Part shown: positions 52,954 through 61,710 of the stretch, one piece after another | Position numbering within the stretch: position 1 is the first letter of the stretch | How the letters are laid out: each line of letters opens with the position of its first letter | From: Kordia sp. SMS9 | GTDB taxonomy: Bacteria > Bacteroidota > Bacteroidia > Flavobacteriales > Flavobacteriaceae | DNA: 64,000 nt | Assembly: GCF_003352465.1 (NCBI RefSeq) | Contig: NZ_CP031153.1 | Span: 178,501 to 242,500 of the forward strand | Direction: 5' to 3' | Program-made: the position numbers and the translations under genes | The notes under the pieces: generated by a model | The model's input: only the letters and a program-made list of their open reading frames with translations | Databases searched by the model: none | What the model was told of the DNA's origin: nothing

Positions 52954-53103
52954 GGCTGTCTGAAAACTTTCAAAATTCATCTCTCTACACTGGATCTAGC
53001 ATCTCATAAAGCTGAATTTCAACTGTTACGGGAAACCGAATCAATACTGAATCAAGTTCAGTACATGGCTTGATTTGACAAAACTTTACCTTTTCAGACA
53101 GCC
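52954..53103. mobile_element. MITE-like element with 13-bp terminal inverted repeats
   Basis: GGCTGTCTGAAAA (52954-52966) and TTTTCAGACAGCC (53091-53103) are perfect inverted ends of a 150-bp, non-coding element. Their sequence resembles the GGCTGTCT... ends of IS families. A covarying hairpin (53045-53063) lies inside. I see no clear target-site duplication. It separates two convergent peptide genes and might also act as a transcript terminator. Confidence 0.5.
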
Positions 53104-53146
53104 GCTTTTCATTTAATTTCACCTTTACATTGGCAAAATTAATACT

Positions 53147-53323
53147 CTAAACGGTTGGACAATTTCGGTCTAGCGTATCTTCACGAGGTCCTAAATGACA
53201 ATGTTTAGCACCAACTACAGATCCGAATGTACATGTTACAGTAAATTCTTCTCCTCCAAAAACAGCGAAAGAATTCACAACTGATTTATTCAACGTAAGC
53301 GATTTCAAGTTTCTTTTTTTCAT
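53147..53323 (-). CDS. Small double-glycine leader peptide, lanthipeptide-like precursor
   Basis: This 58-residue peptide has a leader MKKRNLKSLTLNKSVV... ending FGG (Gly23-Gly24). The leader style is the typical Bacteroidota KNLKSLxLNK type. The core (residues 25-58) has Cys at 31, 42 and 55 and several Thr/Ser. It is convergent with the 75-residue peptide gene across the MITE-like element. No modification gene is adjacent. The double-glycine site and leader make a chance open frame unlikely. Confidence 0.7.
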   Translation of the reverse strand: MKKRNLKSLTLNKSVVNSFAVFGGEEFTVTCTFGSVVGAKHCHLGPREDTLDRNCPTV

Positions 53324-53630
53324 ATTTCATGATTTTGTGATTAATATGCTTCAAAGATATCTTACAAAATCACCTCAAAAAAGAGCAGCTACACGACATT
53401 CAACAATTGTAGGTCGAAATTATTGAATTTACGACTACAAAAACAGCACTATTCAGCTGTTCACAATTCTCAAAATCTATTGCTTTTCTCTTCAAAATGT
53501 CCTTTTTACAGCATACAGTAATCTTAATCATAAAATGTATTATTTGTAACAAGAAATAAAAATTAGCTACATATAAAGTAACTTAGCAATAGATACCTTA
53601 TTTTTGAGAAAAAGGTGAATTTTATAGTAC
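53324..53630. other. 307-bp divergent intergenic region
   Basis: This region lies between the minus-strand peptide gene and the plus-strand DUF6638-like gene. Apart from the operator-like repeat and promoter next to the peptide, I see no gene and no clear plus-strand promoter. Confidence 0.5.
53330..53372. promoter_or_regulatory. Inverted repeat and -7 box upstream of the 58-residue peptide
   Basis: TGATTTTGT (53330-53338) and ACAAAATCA (53364-53372) are perfect 9-bp inverted arms. Between them, on the minus strand, lies TATCTTTG (53352-53359), a perfect -7 box, with a TTTTG (53376-53380) 16 nt upstream. The arrangement suits a repressor operator over a promoter. Confidence 0.4.
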
Positions 53631-54878
53631 ATGGAAAAATTAAAAAGATCTGAATTATTTGGCGCTGCTTTAGTTCCCGTTACGGGCGCTTTGGTAGAAC
53701 GCTATAATAAATGTTTGTCCTTTATTGGAACAGCACCAACGCAATTGACCAATTTTCATATTGATGCCATGGGTTGGAGCCCAGAAATTGCCGAAGAAAA
53801 GGACGATTTCCTGTACTTAAACTCCGGAGAAGCCAATCCGAATGCCATTATTCTTTCACCAAAACAAAATGAAAAACCTGCATATTCACCTTTTCATAGT
53901 TTTGATAGAGATATTATGAATTTGGTGTTTAAAGAACACAAACATACCATTAAAGATATTACGCGAGATGCCGCAATTTGTGTAAATTTAGATCAATATA
54001 TTGATGCCTTTTACGAGCCAGAAGATTTACTGAAATACAATCAAATTACGGTCGATTTTACGGTGGTAGAAGATTTATACAGCATTCAACAGCAACAATT
54101 GGAACTTGTAGAAGAATTCCGCCGAGAAGATAATTTTTTGGATGAAAAACTCCATCTCAAAATGTTGGCTTCTGCTAGAAAACATGGCGATTTACGATCG
54201 CGCACCTTAAAATTAGATAGTATTGATTACAAAACTAGTTCGTTTTACACTAAAGCCTTTGGCGGCGTATTTGTATTTCGCAGAAAAGGAAGTGGCAAAA
54301 ATATTCTCATCTTTGAGGCGAAAGCAGCCGCAGAAAAAATGAAAGCTTCCAGCGCAACACAAGCGTTTCATATTGAAGATGGACGTTTTTATAGCGCATT
54401 GGCGGCAGAAAAAATGATTGTACTCGATCCTGAACACAGCGTACAATCGGGTTATTTTGAACGCGTACAACAACGTATTTTTCTATCGCACATAAAAAAT
54501 GCAACACACTCCATGAGTGATATCATACAAAATTCAAACGTATACAAACGTTATTTAAATAATTTGAATGCAGACGCGCGAAAGCAACTGATGATTTTAG
54601 ATCGCTTGCAACAAAATGCAAAAAATGCAAACGCGCTCGATGTGGAAGGCGGATTGACTCCGGAAGTATTAGCCTGTATTCAAATACCAACACCCGAATT
54701 ATCCATGGACGTACAAGAATTGGTTTGGAAGTTGATTGTAAAAACAGCTTCGTACAAAGATCCGCTTTTCTTGTATTGGTACGACAAAGAAACGTTTTAT
54801 GAAACCTATAATTCGTGGAACGCATCGTATCAAGATTGGGTTATAAAATTAATTAAACAAAACACCTGGAACTCATGA
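53631..54878 (+). CDS. DUF6638-like protein
   Basis: This 415-residue soluble protein starts MEKLKRSELFGAALVPVTGA and has a central helical segment (SIQQQQLELVEEFRREDNF), with no signal peptide, transmembrane helix or enzyme motif. I believe it matches the DUF6638 family of Bacteroidota, from memory and not from a search. Its stop overlaps the next start by 4 bp. With the two membrane genes downstream it forms a tight three-gene unit. Confidence 0.65.
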   Translation: MEKLKRSELFGAALVPVTGALVERYNKCLSFIGTAPTQLTNFHIDAMGWSPEIAEEKDDFLYLNSGEANPNAIILSPKQNEKPAYSPFHSFDRDIMNLVFKEHKHTIKDITRDAAICVNLDQYIDAFYEPEDLLKYNQITVDFTVVEDLYSIQQQQLELVEEFRREDNFLDEKLHLKMLASARKHGDLRSRTLKLDSIDYKTSSFYTKAFGGVFVFRRKGSGKNILIFEAKAAAEKMKASSATQAFHIEDGRFYSALAAEKMIVLDPEHSVQSGYFERVQQRIFLSHIKNATHSMSDIIQNSNVYKRYLNNLNADARKQLMILDRLQQNAKNANALDVEGGLTPEVLACIQIPTPELSMDVQELVWKLIVKTASYKDPLFLYWYDKETFYETYNSWNASYQDWVIKLIKQNTWNS

Positions 54879-55408
54879 TTACATTTGACATTATCATTTT
54901 TATTTCGAGCATCATTTTTGGCGTTTCACTCTATTGGATGGAAGCGAAAAGTAATGGTTTGTACAGAGCCATTAATAAACTTACACATTCGAAAGAATTA
55001 CAGATGAAGCCTGAAAATAAAAAAGGTTTTTTTGTCAATCAGGAATTTGTGCCGCGATTAATTTACGTAAATCTAATCTTCATCATTGCTGTATTATTTT
55101 TCCTATTGCTACCTTTCAGCATTCGGGCAGAATATTATGTTTCTGCGGTGGTAGGAACATTAATTGGTGTGTATCTTGGTGGTTTTGTGGTAAAAGTAAA
55201 AGACGGTTCTGAAGATATTTTCGACAAAGTGGTGGACACAGGCAAAGAGATTATTGACGATATTAAAACGAAAGGACAAGAAGCTGCCGATAGTTTTTCC
55301 TCAGAAAACAACCCTGAAGAAACTACCGAATCAGCACCTACCAAAGAGGAAGAAGCACCAAAAAAGAGTGCAAGAGAGCGTTTAAAAGATAAAGGACTAT
55401 TAAAATAA
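54875..55408 (+). CDS. Membrane protein with acidic cytosolic tail
   Basis: This 177-residue protein has hydrophobic helices at about residues 3-20, 67-86 and 90-110, then a highly charged tail (GSEDIFDKVVDTGKEIIDDI ... KKSARERLKDKGLLK). The tail resembles flexible linkers binding partner proteins. No family is recognised. It overlaps the DUF6638-like stop (ATGA) and is 5 bp before the next gene. Confidence 0.65.
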   Translation: MITFDIIIFISSIIFGVSLYWMEAKSNGLYRAINKLTHSKELQMKPENKKGFFVNQEFVPRLIYVNLIFIIAVLFFLLLPFSIRAEYYVSAVVGTLIGVYLGGFVVKVKDGSEDIFDKVVDTGKEIIDDIKTKGQEAADSFSSENNPEETTESAPTKEEEAPKKSARERLKDKGLLK

Positions 55409-55413
55409 GAACT

Positions 55414-57042
55414 ATGATCAAAAGATTTTGGAACAAAGGAACAAAACAAAAAATCATCCTCATTGTCATAGGATTGATCCTTTTTTGTGCGCTTTTTATT
55501 TTGAGAGATGACTATCAACCATTTTTACTCTTTTTACGAAAGTACTTATTTGTGTTGATACTTTTTGTTGTGATTTTATACTTCGGGATTCGATCGTTTC
55601 GTAAAACCGCCAGTACACCCAAAAAACTCTTAAAAGGATTTTTAACACTCGCGTCTGTAGTATTGATTTATGTCGTTTTATTTACGGTAGGAATGTATGA
55701 ATACATGCAAACCTACAACGTATACAACAATATGAATTTGCAAGAAATTGCCGAATTACCATTGAGCAGAAACGAGCGCATTCAACCGTACAACAATATC
55801 AAAACGATGGCATACGAGTCTATCACGGAAACACAAGAAGTTTCGCCACCACAATTGGTACGTGTAGACGATCGCAATCAGTGGACAATGGCCGTACAGC
55901 CTTCGCAAGAATATTTTATTCAACGTACCAAAGATAATATTGAAGAGTTGTTTTCGGTATCGAGCACATCGCCTTCTCCGCGCTTTTCCAACGACAATCG
56001 AATTCCTGCAACGTTTTCCATTGGCGAATCGTTAGCGTTTAGTAGAAACACGTATAATGCGGTTGTACAACGTTTCAATCCGTGGCAATTGTTCAATTAC
56101 GAGCCGCACGAAGCGTATTATATGAAAAATGATCAAGGAAATTGGGTGCAAGTCGTAAGTTTGATCAAATGGAAAGGATTCTTTTTTCCATATCCATCTT
56201 TTGGCGGCGTCATGGTGTTAGAAACTGGCGATCATGATTTTAACGACTATTTAGAGCGTTTGTTAATTGGGAAAGGAACCTTTATTCCTGCGGAAGATGT
56301 GCAGAAGTATCCGTATTTAACCCGACAAAATACATTGTCTGAAAAAGTATCACGCATTCAGGCAAAATCGATGATGTTTTTAGGCGGATTTATGGATCCA
56401 CTTCCGTGGAATAAGAAAACGGCGGTGAAAATTCCAGATTTAAAAGAAGATCAAAATCAGCAACCTTTTGTAACGGATTTTAAGTTTGAAGGCTCCGTAA
56501 ATACTGCGTATGATGGTTTGTATCATTGGTTTGGTTTGGAACCGATTGGCGTAGAACGTACAGGATTATCCATCAGTGTTTTTATTCCTGCGGATGGAAG
56601 CGATAATGTATATTATTACAACCACGCCAGCAAAAAAGAAGGTTTGGCAGGTGTTTCGGCAATGCCCGCAAAAGTGATGGAATCGAGAAAAGAATACGAT
56701 TGGACGGTGAATAAACCTGTAGAATTTAGACCTTTTATTAGAGATATTGCTGGAAAACGTCGTTTGTTCATGTTGAGTACCATTGCGGCAAAACGCGAAA
56801 ACAGCGATCAGTTTGATGGTGGTTCTACGCCCGATCTAGCGTTGGTAGATGTTTCGTATAAAGATGTTGTTTGGATTGATGCCAAACATCCTTCCAAATG
56901 GAATGAACAAATCATAGATCAATTGGGTGAAACGTGGAAAATTACAGAACGTTTGTCGGATGATGTGGTGTTTCCAAATAGAACGAAAGTCCCAGAAGTT
57001 ACAAAAGATTCGATAACGATACAGAAAGATTCTTTGAAATAG
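55414..57042 (+). CDS. Large membrane-anchored protein of unknown function
   Basis: This 542-residue protein has three N-terminal transmembrane helices (about residues 14-31, 40-57 and 67-90). A large soluble domain (about 100-540) follows, with abundant aromatic and beta-type segments (EAYYMKNDQGNWVQVVSLIKWKG, WFGLEPIGVERTG). Topology suggests the soluble domain is extracytoplasmic. No catalytic motif is recognised. It closes the unit begun at 53631. Confidence 0.65.
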   Translation: MIKRFWNKGTKQKIILIVIGLILFCALFILRDDYQPFLLFLRKYLFVLILFVVILYFGIRSFRKTASTPKKLLKGFLTLASVVLIYVVLFTVGMYEYMQTYNVYNNMNLQEIAELPLSRNERIQPYNNIKTMAYESITETQEVSPPQLVRVDDRNQWTMAVQPSQEYFIQRTKDNIEELFSVSSTSPSPRFSNDNRIPATFSIGESLAFSRNTYNAVVQRFNPWQLFNYEPHEAYYMKNDQGNWVQVVSLIKWKGFFFPYPSFGGVMVLETGDHDFNDYLERLLIGKGTFIPAEDVQKYPYLTRQNTLSEKVSRIQAKSMMFLGGFMDPLPWNKKTAVKIPDLKEDQNQQPFVTDFKFEGSVNTAYDGLYHWFGLEPIGVERTGLSISVFIPADGSDNVYYYNHASKKEGLAGVSAMPAKVMESRKEYDWTVNKPVEFRPFIRDIAGKRRLFMLSTIAAKRENSDQFDGGSTPDLALVDVSYKDVVWIDAKHPSKWNEQIIDQLGETWKITERLSDDVVFPNRTKVPEVTKDSITIQKDSLK

Positions 57043-57044
57043 CT

Positions 57045-57140
57045 TCGCTTCGACAAGCTCAGCGTGAACGCTTTTGGTGTTTTGTATATGATTTTTCCAA
57101 CGTCAAATCGAGTGAATTTGCACAACAAATTTGTATCGAG
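57045..57140. repeat. Composite dispersed intergenic repeat
   Basis: CTTCGACAAGCTCAGCGTGAAC (about 57047) and then CGTCAAATCGAGTGAATT...AATTTGTATCGAGA (about 57102-57140) are related to the elements at 11752-11824 and 45128-45262. It lies between the convergent membrane protein and LytS-type kinase genes. Confidence 0.6.
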
Positions 57141-57233
57141 ATTTGCTTTGGAACCTTGCGCTTTGGTCTATTGGTTGGAATTTTAACCTATTTTAAAACC
57201 TAACCAAAAACCCAACACCTAAGTACCTCACAG

Positions 57234-59159
57234 TTATCGCAACGGAATATGCAATACAACTTCTGTTCCGCTTGGATTTTCGTATTGGTCTTTTAAATCC
57301 ATAAAATGTACTGTGAAACTGTTTTTAAAATCTTTCACAAAATTGGTGAGTCTGTTTTTTGTGAGTGATATTCCGATAGATTTTCGTTTTACAATTTTAT
57401 TTTTAGCAATGAGCTGCGCTGCTTCTCTCCCAATTCCGTTGTCTGCAATGGAAATAGTTACAAAATCGTTTTTCGTTTTGGTCACCGAAAGTTTGATGTT
57501 TTTTTCTCCTTTTTTAGAAGACAAACCATGCCACAATGCATTTTCTAAAAACGGTTGCAATACTAATGAAGGGATTTTTATTTGATTGAGGTCAATTTCT
57601 TCGTCTACAAACACTTCAAAATTAATTTCATTAGAGAAGCGGATGTTTTCAATGCTCATGTATAAATCCATCGTTTCCAATTCGTCACTCAGTGAAACTA
57701 CTTTGACACGCGATGCATCTAAAATTTTGCGAATGAGTTTGGCAAATTTATTTAAGTAATGTACTGCATTTTTCTGCTCATTACTAATGATATATTGCTT
57801 GATGGAATTTAGCGAATTAAACACAAAATGCGGATTCATTTGACTACGCAACATGTCTTGCTCCAATGTTAAAATCTTCTTTTCGTTGTTCAGCAAGCGT
57901 TGTCGGTACAAAATGTAAATCATAATTGCCAAAAATGCTAATACAATACTACTTGTAATCCAAATACTTTTATTTCGCTTGAGCGTTTGTTTTACCGTAG
58001 CATTTTCTTTCTCTAAGTTTTCAATTTGCTTTTTGGTATCGTATTTTACAATAAGATCGTTGACATATTTAAAGTTTTTCTCATTCGTAATTTCTTCGTT
58101 CAATTCGTACGATATTTTTTGATAGTCAAATGCTTTCTTATATTCACCTTCTTGTTCTGCTAACATCGCTAAGCGATCATAACTTTCAGCAATAGAACTT
58201 TTTAGATTAAATTCTTTCGAAATTTCCAATCCTTCATTCAAATATTTTTTAGCCAATACATACTCATTCATCTCCAAATATGCCCAACCCAAGTTTATGT
58301 ATACGTCTGAAAGATGAAATTTATCGCGCAAGCCTCTCGCTTTTTCCAATGTTGATAAAATAATGTCAATGGCTTCTTTATATTTTTGTTGTTTGATATA
58401 AATTCGACCAATCGTATTATTACAGATAACGCGACCTAAATCAGAATCAATTTCATCATTATATTTTAAAGATTCTATATAATCGACCAAAGCGCCTTCT
58501 AAATCGCCAGTAGCTTCTTTGGCATATCCAATATTGTGATAATTAATGGCAAGTCCCAACTTATTCCCAACACTTTTTTCAATTTCCATAGATCGTTCAA
58601 AGCGTTGTACAGCCAAATCATATTGCTCTAAAACAAGAAAAATATTTCCCATGCTATTCAGAGAAACTGCAATACTTTTCTTTACAGATTCGGTTTTATC
58701 TTCAATACTTTCTGCAAGTGCAAGTGCTTCTTGATGATAATCCAACGCTCTTCGAATATCGTCTATACGTCTGTACACAACGCCCAACATATTTAAAGCT
58801 TTTACATGCAATTGTTTATTTTCTGCAATTTCGGCTTTGGTTAATGCTTCTTCGTGAAACAAAATTGCATTGTCATACTGAGACGTGTTTCTACAATATT
58901 CACCCATCGCATTCAACACGTAACTTTCACCTTCTAAATAGGTATTCTCTTTAAATAAATTGACTAAATATTGAAGTTGAATAGAATCTTTTTTATACGG
59001 TTTGAGGACATTATCAATCTCTGAATATTCTTTGGACTGTAATTTTAAAAGTGCATTGGCATCTTTCACAAAAGTACTATCGGTAGTTTGTGAAAAGCTA
59101 ATGGCAGATAAGAAGAGGGCAAGAATGCTTAGGAGTACATTCTTATATAATTGGCACAT
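57234..59159 (-). CDS. TPR-containing LytS-type histidine kinase
   Basis: This 641-residue membrane kinase has a signal segment (VLLSILALFLSAISFSQ), a periplasmic TPR array (about residues 60-375, e.g. ALVDYIESLKYN and AKKYLNEGLEISKE), one transmembrane helix (about 398-417), then the His_kinase domain with QMNPHFVFNSLNSIKQYI (phosphoacceptor His). The ATPase half has NALWHGLSSKKGEKN, ADNGIGREAA and SIGISLTKNRL. It pairs with the LytTR regulator encoded 16 bp upstream. Confidence 0.9.
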   Translation of the reverse strand: MCQLYKNVLLSILALFLSAISFSQTTDSTFVKDANALLKLQSKEYSEIDNVLKPYKKDSIQLQYLVNLFKENTYLEGESYVLNAMGEYCRNTSQYDNAILFHEEALTKAEIAENKQLHVKALNMLGVVYRRIDDIRRALDYHQEALALAESIEDKTESVKKSIAVSLNSMGNIFLVLEQYDLAVQRFERSMEIEKSVGNKLGLAINYHNIGYAKEATGDLEGALVDYIESLKYNDEIDSDLGRVICNNTIGRIYIKQQKYKEAIDIILSTLEKARGLRDKFHLSDVYINLGWAYLEMNEYVLAKKYLNEGLEISKEFNLKSSIAESYDRLAMLAEQEGEYKKAFDYQKISYELNEEITNEKNFKYVNDLIVKYDTKKQIENLEKENATVKQTLKRNKSIWITSSIVLAFLAIMIYILYRQRLLNNEKKILTLEQDMLRSQMNPHFVFNSLNSIKQYIISNEQKNAVHYLNKFAKLIRKILDASRVKVVSLSDELETMDLYMSIENIRFSNEINFEVFVDEEIDLNQIKIPSLVLQPFLENALWHGLSSKKGEKNIKLSVTKTKNDFVTISIADNGIGREAAQLIAKNKIVKRKSIGISLTKNRLTNFVKDFKNSFTVHFMDLKDQYENPSGTEVVLHIPLR

Positions 59160-59175
59160 ACACTTTGTATTTTCT

Positions 59176-59913
59176 TTATAATTTTTCTAAGAAAGCGGCT
59201 TTGCGCTGTCTTGAAATTGGTATTTTATGATTAGACACTAATATGACATAACCATCGGATTTTATAAACTCTTTTATTTTATCGAGATTCACAATATACG
59301 AATTGTGAATTCTGAAAAAGCGTTCGTCTGGCAACATGGCATTGACTTCTTTCAGCTTTTTTGTCAGCACAATTTTTTTAGAATTGGTCAAAAACAACGT
59401 ACTGTAATTTCCATCAGATTCAGCAAAAAGCAAATCGTCTAAATCGAGAAAAATCAATTTTCCATCGGTATTGATTGTAATTCTTTTTTTATTGAATCGG
59501 CTATTATAATCAGATAAAATACGCTCAAACTTTTCAGTAGAAACGTCATTTCGAGAAATATATTTTTTCACTTTAGAAATCGCGACTTTTAAATCGTCCA
59601 TATCAATAGGTTTCAACAAATAATCAATAGCTTCTTCTTTTAACGCTTTCATTGCGTATTCATTATATGCTGTAGTAATAATTACCGCAAAGTCTTTGGT
59701 TTTCAGTCTGTTTAAAAACTGAAAACCATCCATTGTTGGCATTTCAATATCTAAAAAAAGACAATCACAAGACACTCTTTCAATATAGGTCAACGCTTCT
59801 TCTGGATCGGAAAACTTTGCCAGTATTTCAATCTCATCACTAAAATTATCTAGCTCCCATGCGAGGCTTTCTAGTGCTTTTGGTTCGTCATCTATTAAAA
59901 TTGCTTTTAACAT
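59176..59913 (-). CDS. LytTR-family response regulator
   Basis: This 245-residue regulator has a receiver domain (1-120) with LIDDEP, phosphorylated Asp55 in CLFLDIEMPTMDG, and LLKPIDMDDL. The C-terminal LytTR DNA-binding domain (about 145-243) shows FAESDGNYSTLFL, RIHNSYIVNLDKI and ISRQRKAAFLEKL. It is transcribed with the LytS-type kinase and divergent from the secreted-protein operon at 60237, its most obvious candidate target. Confidence 0.92.
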   Translation of the reverse strand: MLKAILIDDEPKALESLAWELDNFSDEIEILAKFSDPEEALTYIERVSCDCLFLDIEMPTMDGFQFLNRLKTKDFAVIITTAYNEYAMKALKEEAIDYLLKPIDMDDLKVAISKVKKYISRNDVSTEKFERILSDYNSRFNKKRITINTDGKLIFLDLDDLLFAESDGNYSTLFLTNSKKIVLTKKLKEVNAMLPDERFFRIHNSYIVNLDKIKEFIKSDGYVILVSNHKIPISRQRKAAFLEKL

Positions 59914-60236
59914 ACATATTGGTTTTATAATCTAAAGGTACGGTTTTCGGGTTAATTTCTGACGCTGTTCGTATCATTGGTTCAAAAATATGTATATGCG
60001 GTTTACTTTCCTAAATAGTTAACCTACAAGGGGATTTTCACCTTTTTTCACCTAAAACAATCTATACAACATTTACTTCCATTTATACAAAAATTGCACT
60101 TCTTAACTTTTTCTTCACATATATTTGAATCGTCATTAAGCTCCCAAATTTTTGATCACCATGTAATTTGATATATGAACGCTATGTGCATATACTAAAT
60201 ACAATTTATCTAATACTAACAATCAAAATCAAAGTA
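59914..60236. other. 323-bp divergent intergenic region
   Basis: This region lies between the LytTR regulator (minus) and the FGE-like gene (plus). It contains a TATATTTG box (60120-60127) about 110 bp before the ATG, with a TTG 23 nt upstream. The rest is AT-rich; no small gene is convincing. Confidence 0.5.
60094..60127 (+). promoter_or_regulatory. Candidate promoter of the secreted-protein operon
   Basis: TATATTTG (60120-60127) matches the -7 consensus. The TTG at about 60094-60096 is 23 nt upstream, longer than usual, so the -33 box may be weak and activator-assisted. Confidence 0.4.
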
Positions 60237-61709
60237 ATGAAAAAAATTACACTAATCTTAATGCTAATTTGCTTTGCCTTTAGCACATCTACAAAGGCAA
60301 ACAACATTCAAGTGAACAATATCTCACTTGAAAACTTAAACGAAGTATCGAATTGGGTACACGTTGAATTTGATCTTTTTTGGGAAAATTCATGGAGAAT
60401 CAGTTCTGGGCCATCCAACTGGGACGCAGCATGGGTTTTTATCAAATACAGAGTAAACAACGGAACTTGGACACATGGTATCGTAAGTCAGGCAAGTTCT
60501 GTAGCTGCATCAGGATCTACTTTAGATGTAACATCTGATGGAATGGGTGCTTTTATTTATAGAGCTAGTGACGGAAGTGGAAACGTAAACTTTCAAAATA
60601 CGCAATTACGTTGGAACTTTGGATCTACAGATACCAATGACATTATAGACATTCAAGTATTTGCTATAGAAATGGTATATGTACCACAAGATTCATTTTA
60701 TGTAGGAGGAACTACAGGTAATGAATCCAATAAATTTCACTCTGGAGGATTTTCAACAAGTTCTTCATACCGAATTACTTCGGAAAATGTGTTAACTATA
60801 GCAAACACATCAGGAAACTTATACTACACGGCTGATAATTCAAACGGTGGAGACCAAACAGGAAGTCTTAGTGCTTCATACCCTAAAGGATTTGGTGCTT
60901 TTTACAGCATGAAATATGAAGTAACAGAGTCGCAATGGCTAGGGTTCTTCAATAGCTTAACAGAAACACAAAAAACAAACAGAGATGTTACGGATGCAAC
61001 TCACAAAAACAGTGATGCAGTAATCAGTAGAAACACAATTTCATGGACAGGAGGTTCCGCAAGTGCTACAACTTCAGCACCCGATAGAGCATGTAGTTAT
61101 TTAAGCCCTGGAGACATGAATGCGTATATGGATTGGACTGGAATGCGCCCTATGACAGAATTAGAATATGAAAAAGCGTGCAGAGGACCAATATTACCAA
61201 AACCAGGTGAATTTGCTTGGGGAAGCGCTAATATTGCTTCTAACGCCTACACTTTAGTAAACTCAGGTTTTTCAAGTGAGCGAATCACAAACCCTGAAAC
61301 AAATACTGGAAATGCCATCTATTCTGATACAAATGGTACAATTAGCGGTCCATTACGTAACGGTATCTTTGCTGCAAGTGCAGTAAATAACAATCGTGAA
61401 GAAACTGGTGGAAGCTACTATGGTATCATGGAACTTTCAGGTAACTTATATGAAAGAGTTATAACTGTAGGAACTTTGCAAGGTCGTAACTTTACAGGTG
61501 TGCATGGAAATGGAATTATCAGTTCTACAGGAAATGGAACAGCTATTAACTGGCCAAACAACACCACTGGTGACGGATATAGTTACAGAGGTGGAAGCTG
61601 GTTAAATGGATCAGACTTCATTAGAGTTTCAGATAGATTTGATGGTGCCTCAATAATTGCATCAGGAAACAATCGTTTAGGATTTAGAGCTGCAAGAACC
61701 GCACCATAA
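60237..61709 (+). CDS. Secreted FGE-sulfatase (SUMF1-like) protein
   Basis: This 490-residue protein starts at the ATG at 60237, giving signal peptide MKKITLILMLICFAFSTSTKA. Residues about 30-145 form a beta-rich N-terminal domain (NWVHVEFDLFWENSWRISSG). Residues 145-490 are an FGE-type fold: EMVYVPQDSFYVGG, MKYEVTESQWLGFF, MRPMTELEYEKACRG, GNLYERVITVG, GGSWLNGSDFI and a terminal RLGFRAAR. It is a distant paralogue of GldJ. Active-site Cys residues of true formylglycine enzymes are not evident, so a structural or binding role is more likely. It heads a three-gene operon. Confidence 0.82.
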   Translation: MKKITLILMLICFAFSTSTKANNIQVNNISLENLNEVSNWVHVEFDLFWENSWRISSGPSNWDAAWVFIKYRVNNGTWTHGIVSQASSVAASGSTLDVTSDGMGAFIYRASDGSGNVNFQNTQLRWNFGSTDTNDIIDIQVFAIEMVYVPQDSFYVGGTTGNESNKFHSGGFSTSSSYRITSENVLTIANTSGNLYYTADNSNGGDQTGSLSASYPKGFGAFYSMKYEVTESQWLGFFNSLTETQKTNRDVTDATHKNSDAVISRNTISWTGGSASATTSAPDRACSYLSPGDMNAYMDWTGMRPMTELEYEKACRGPILPKPGEFAWGSANIASNAYTLVNSGFSSERITNPETNTGNAIYSDTNGTISGPLRNGIFAASAVNNNREETGGSYYGIMELSGNLYERVITVGTLQGRNFTGVHGNGIISSTGNGTAINWPNNTTGDGYSYRGGSWLNGSDFIRVSDRFDGASIIASGNNRLGFRAARTAP

Positions 61710-61710
61710 G

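Noticed and set aside
35197..57042. Prophage, integrase or conjugative element boundaries
   Set aside because: No integrase, transposase, phage structural gene or attachment-site duplication was found in this stretch.
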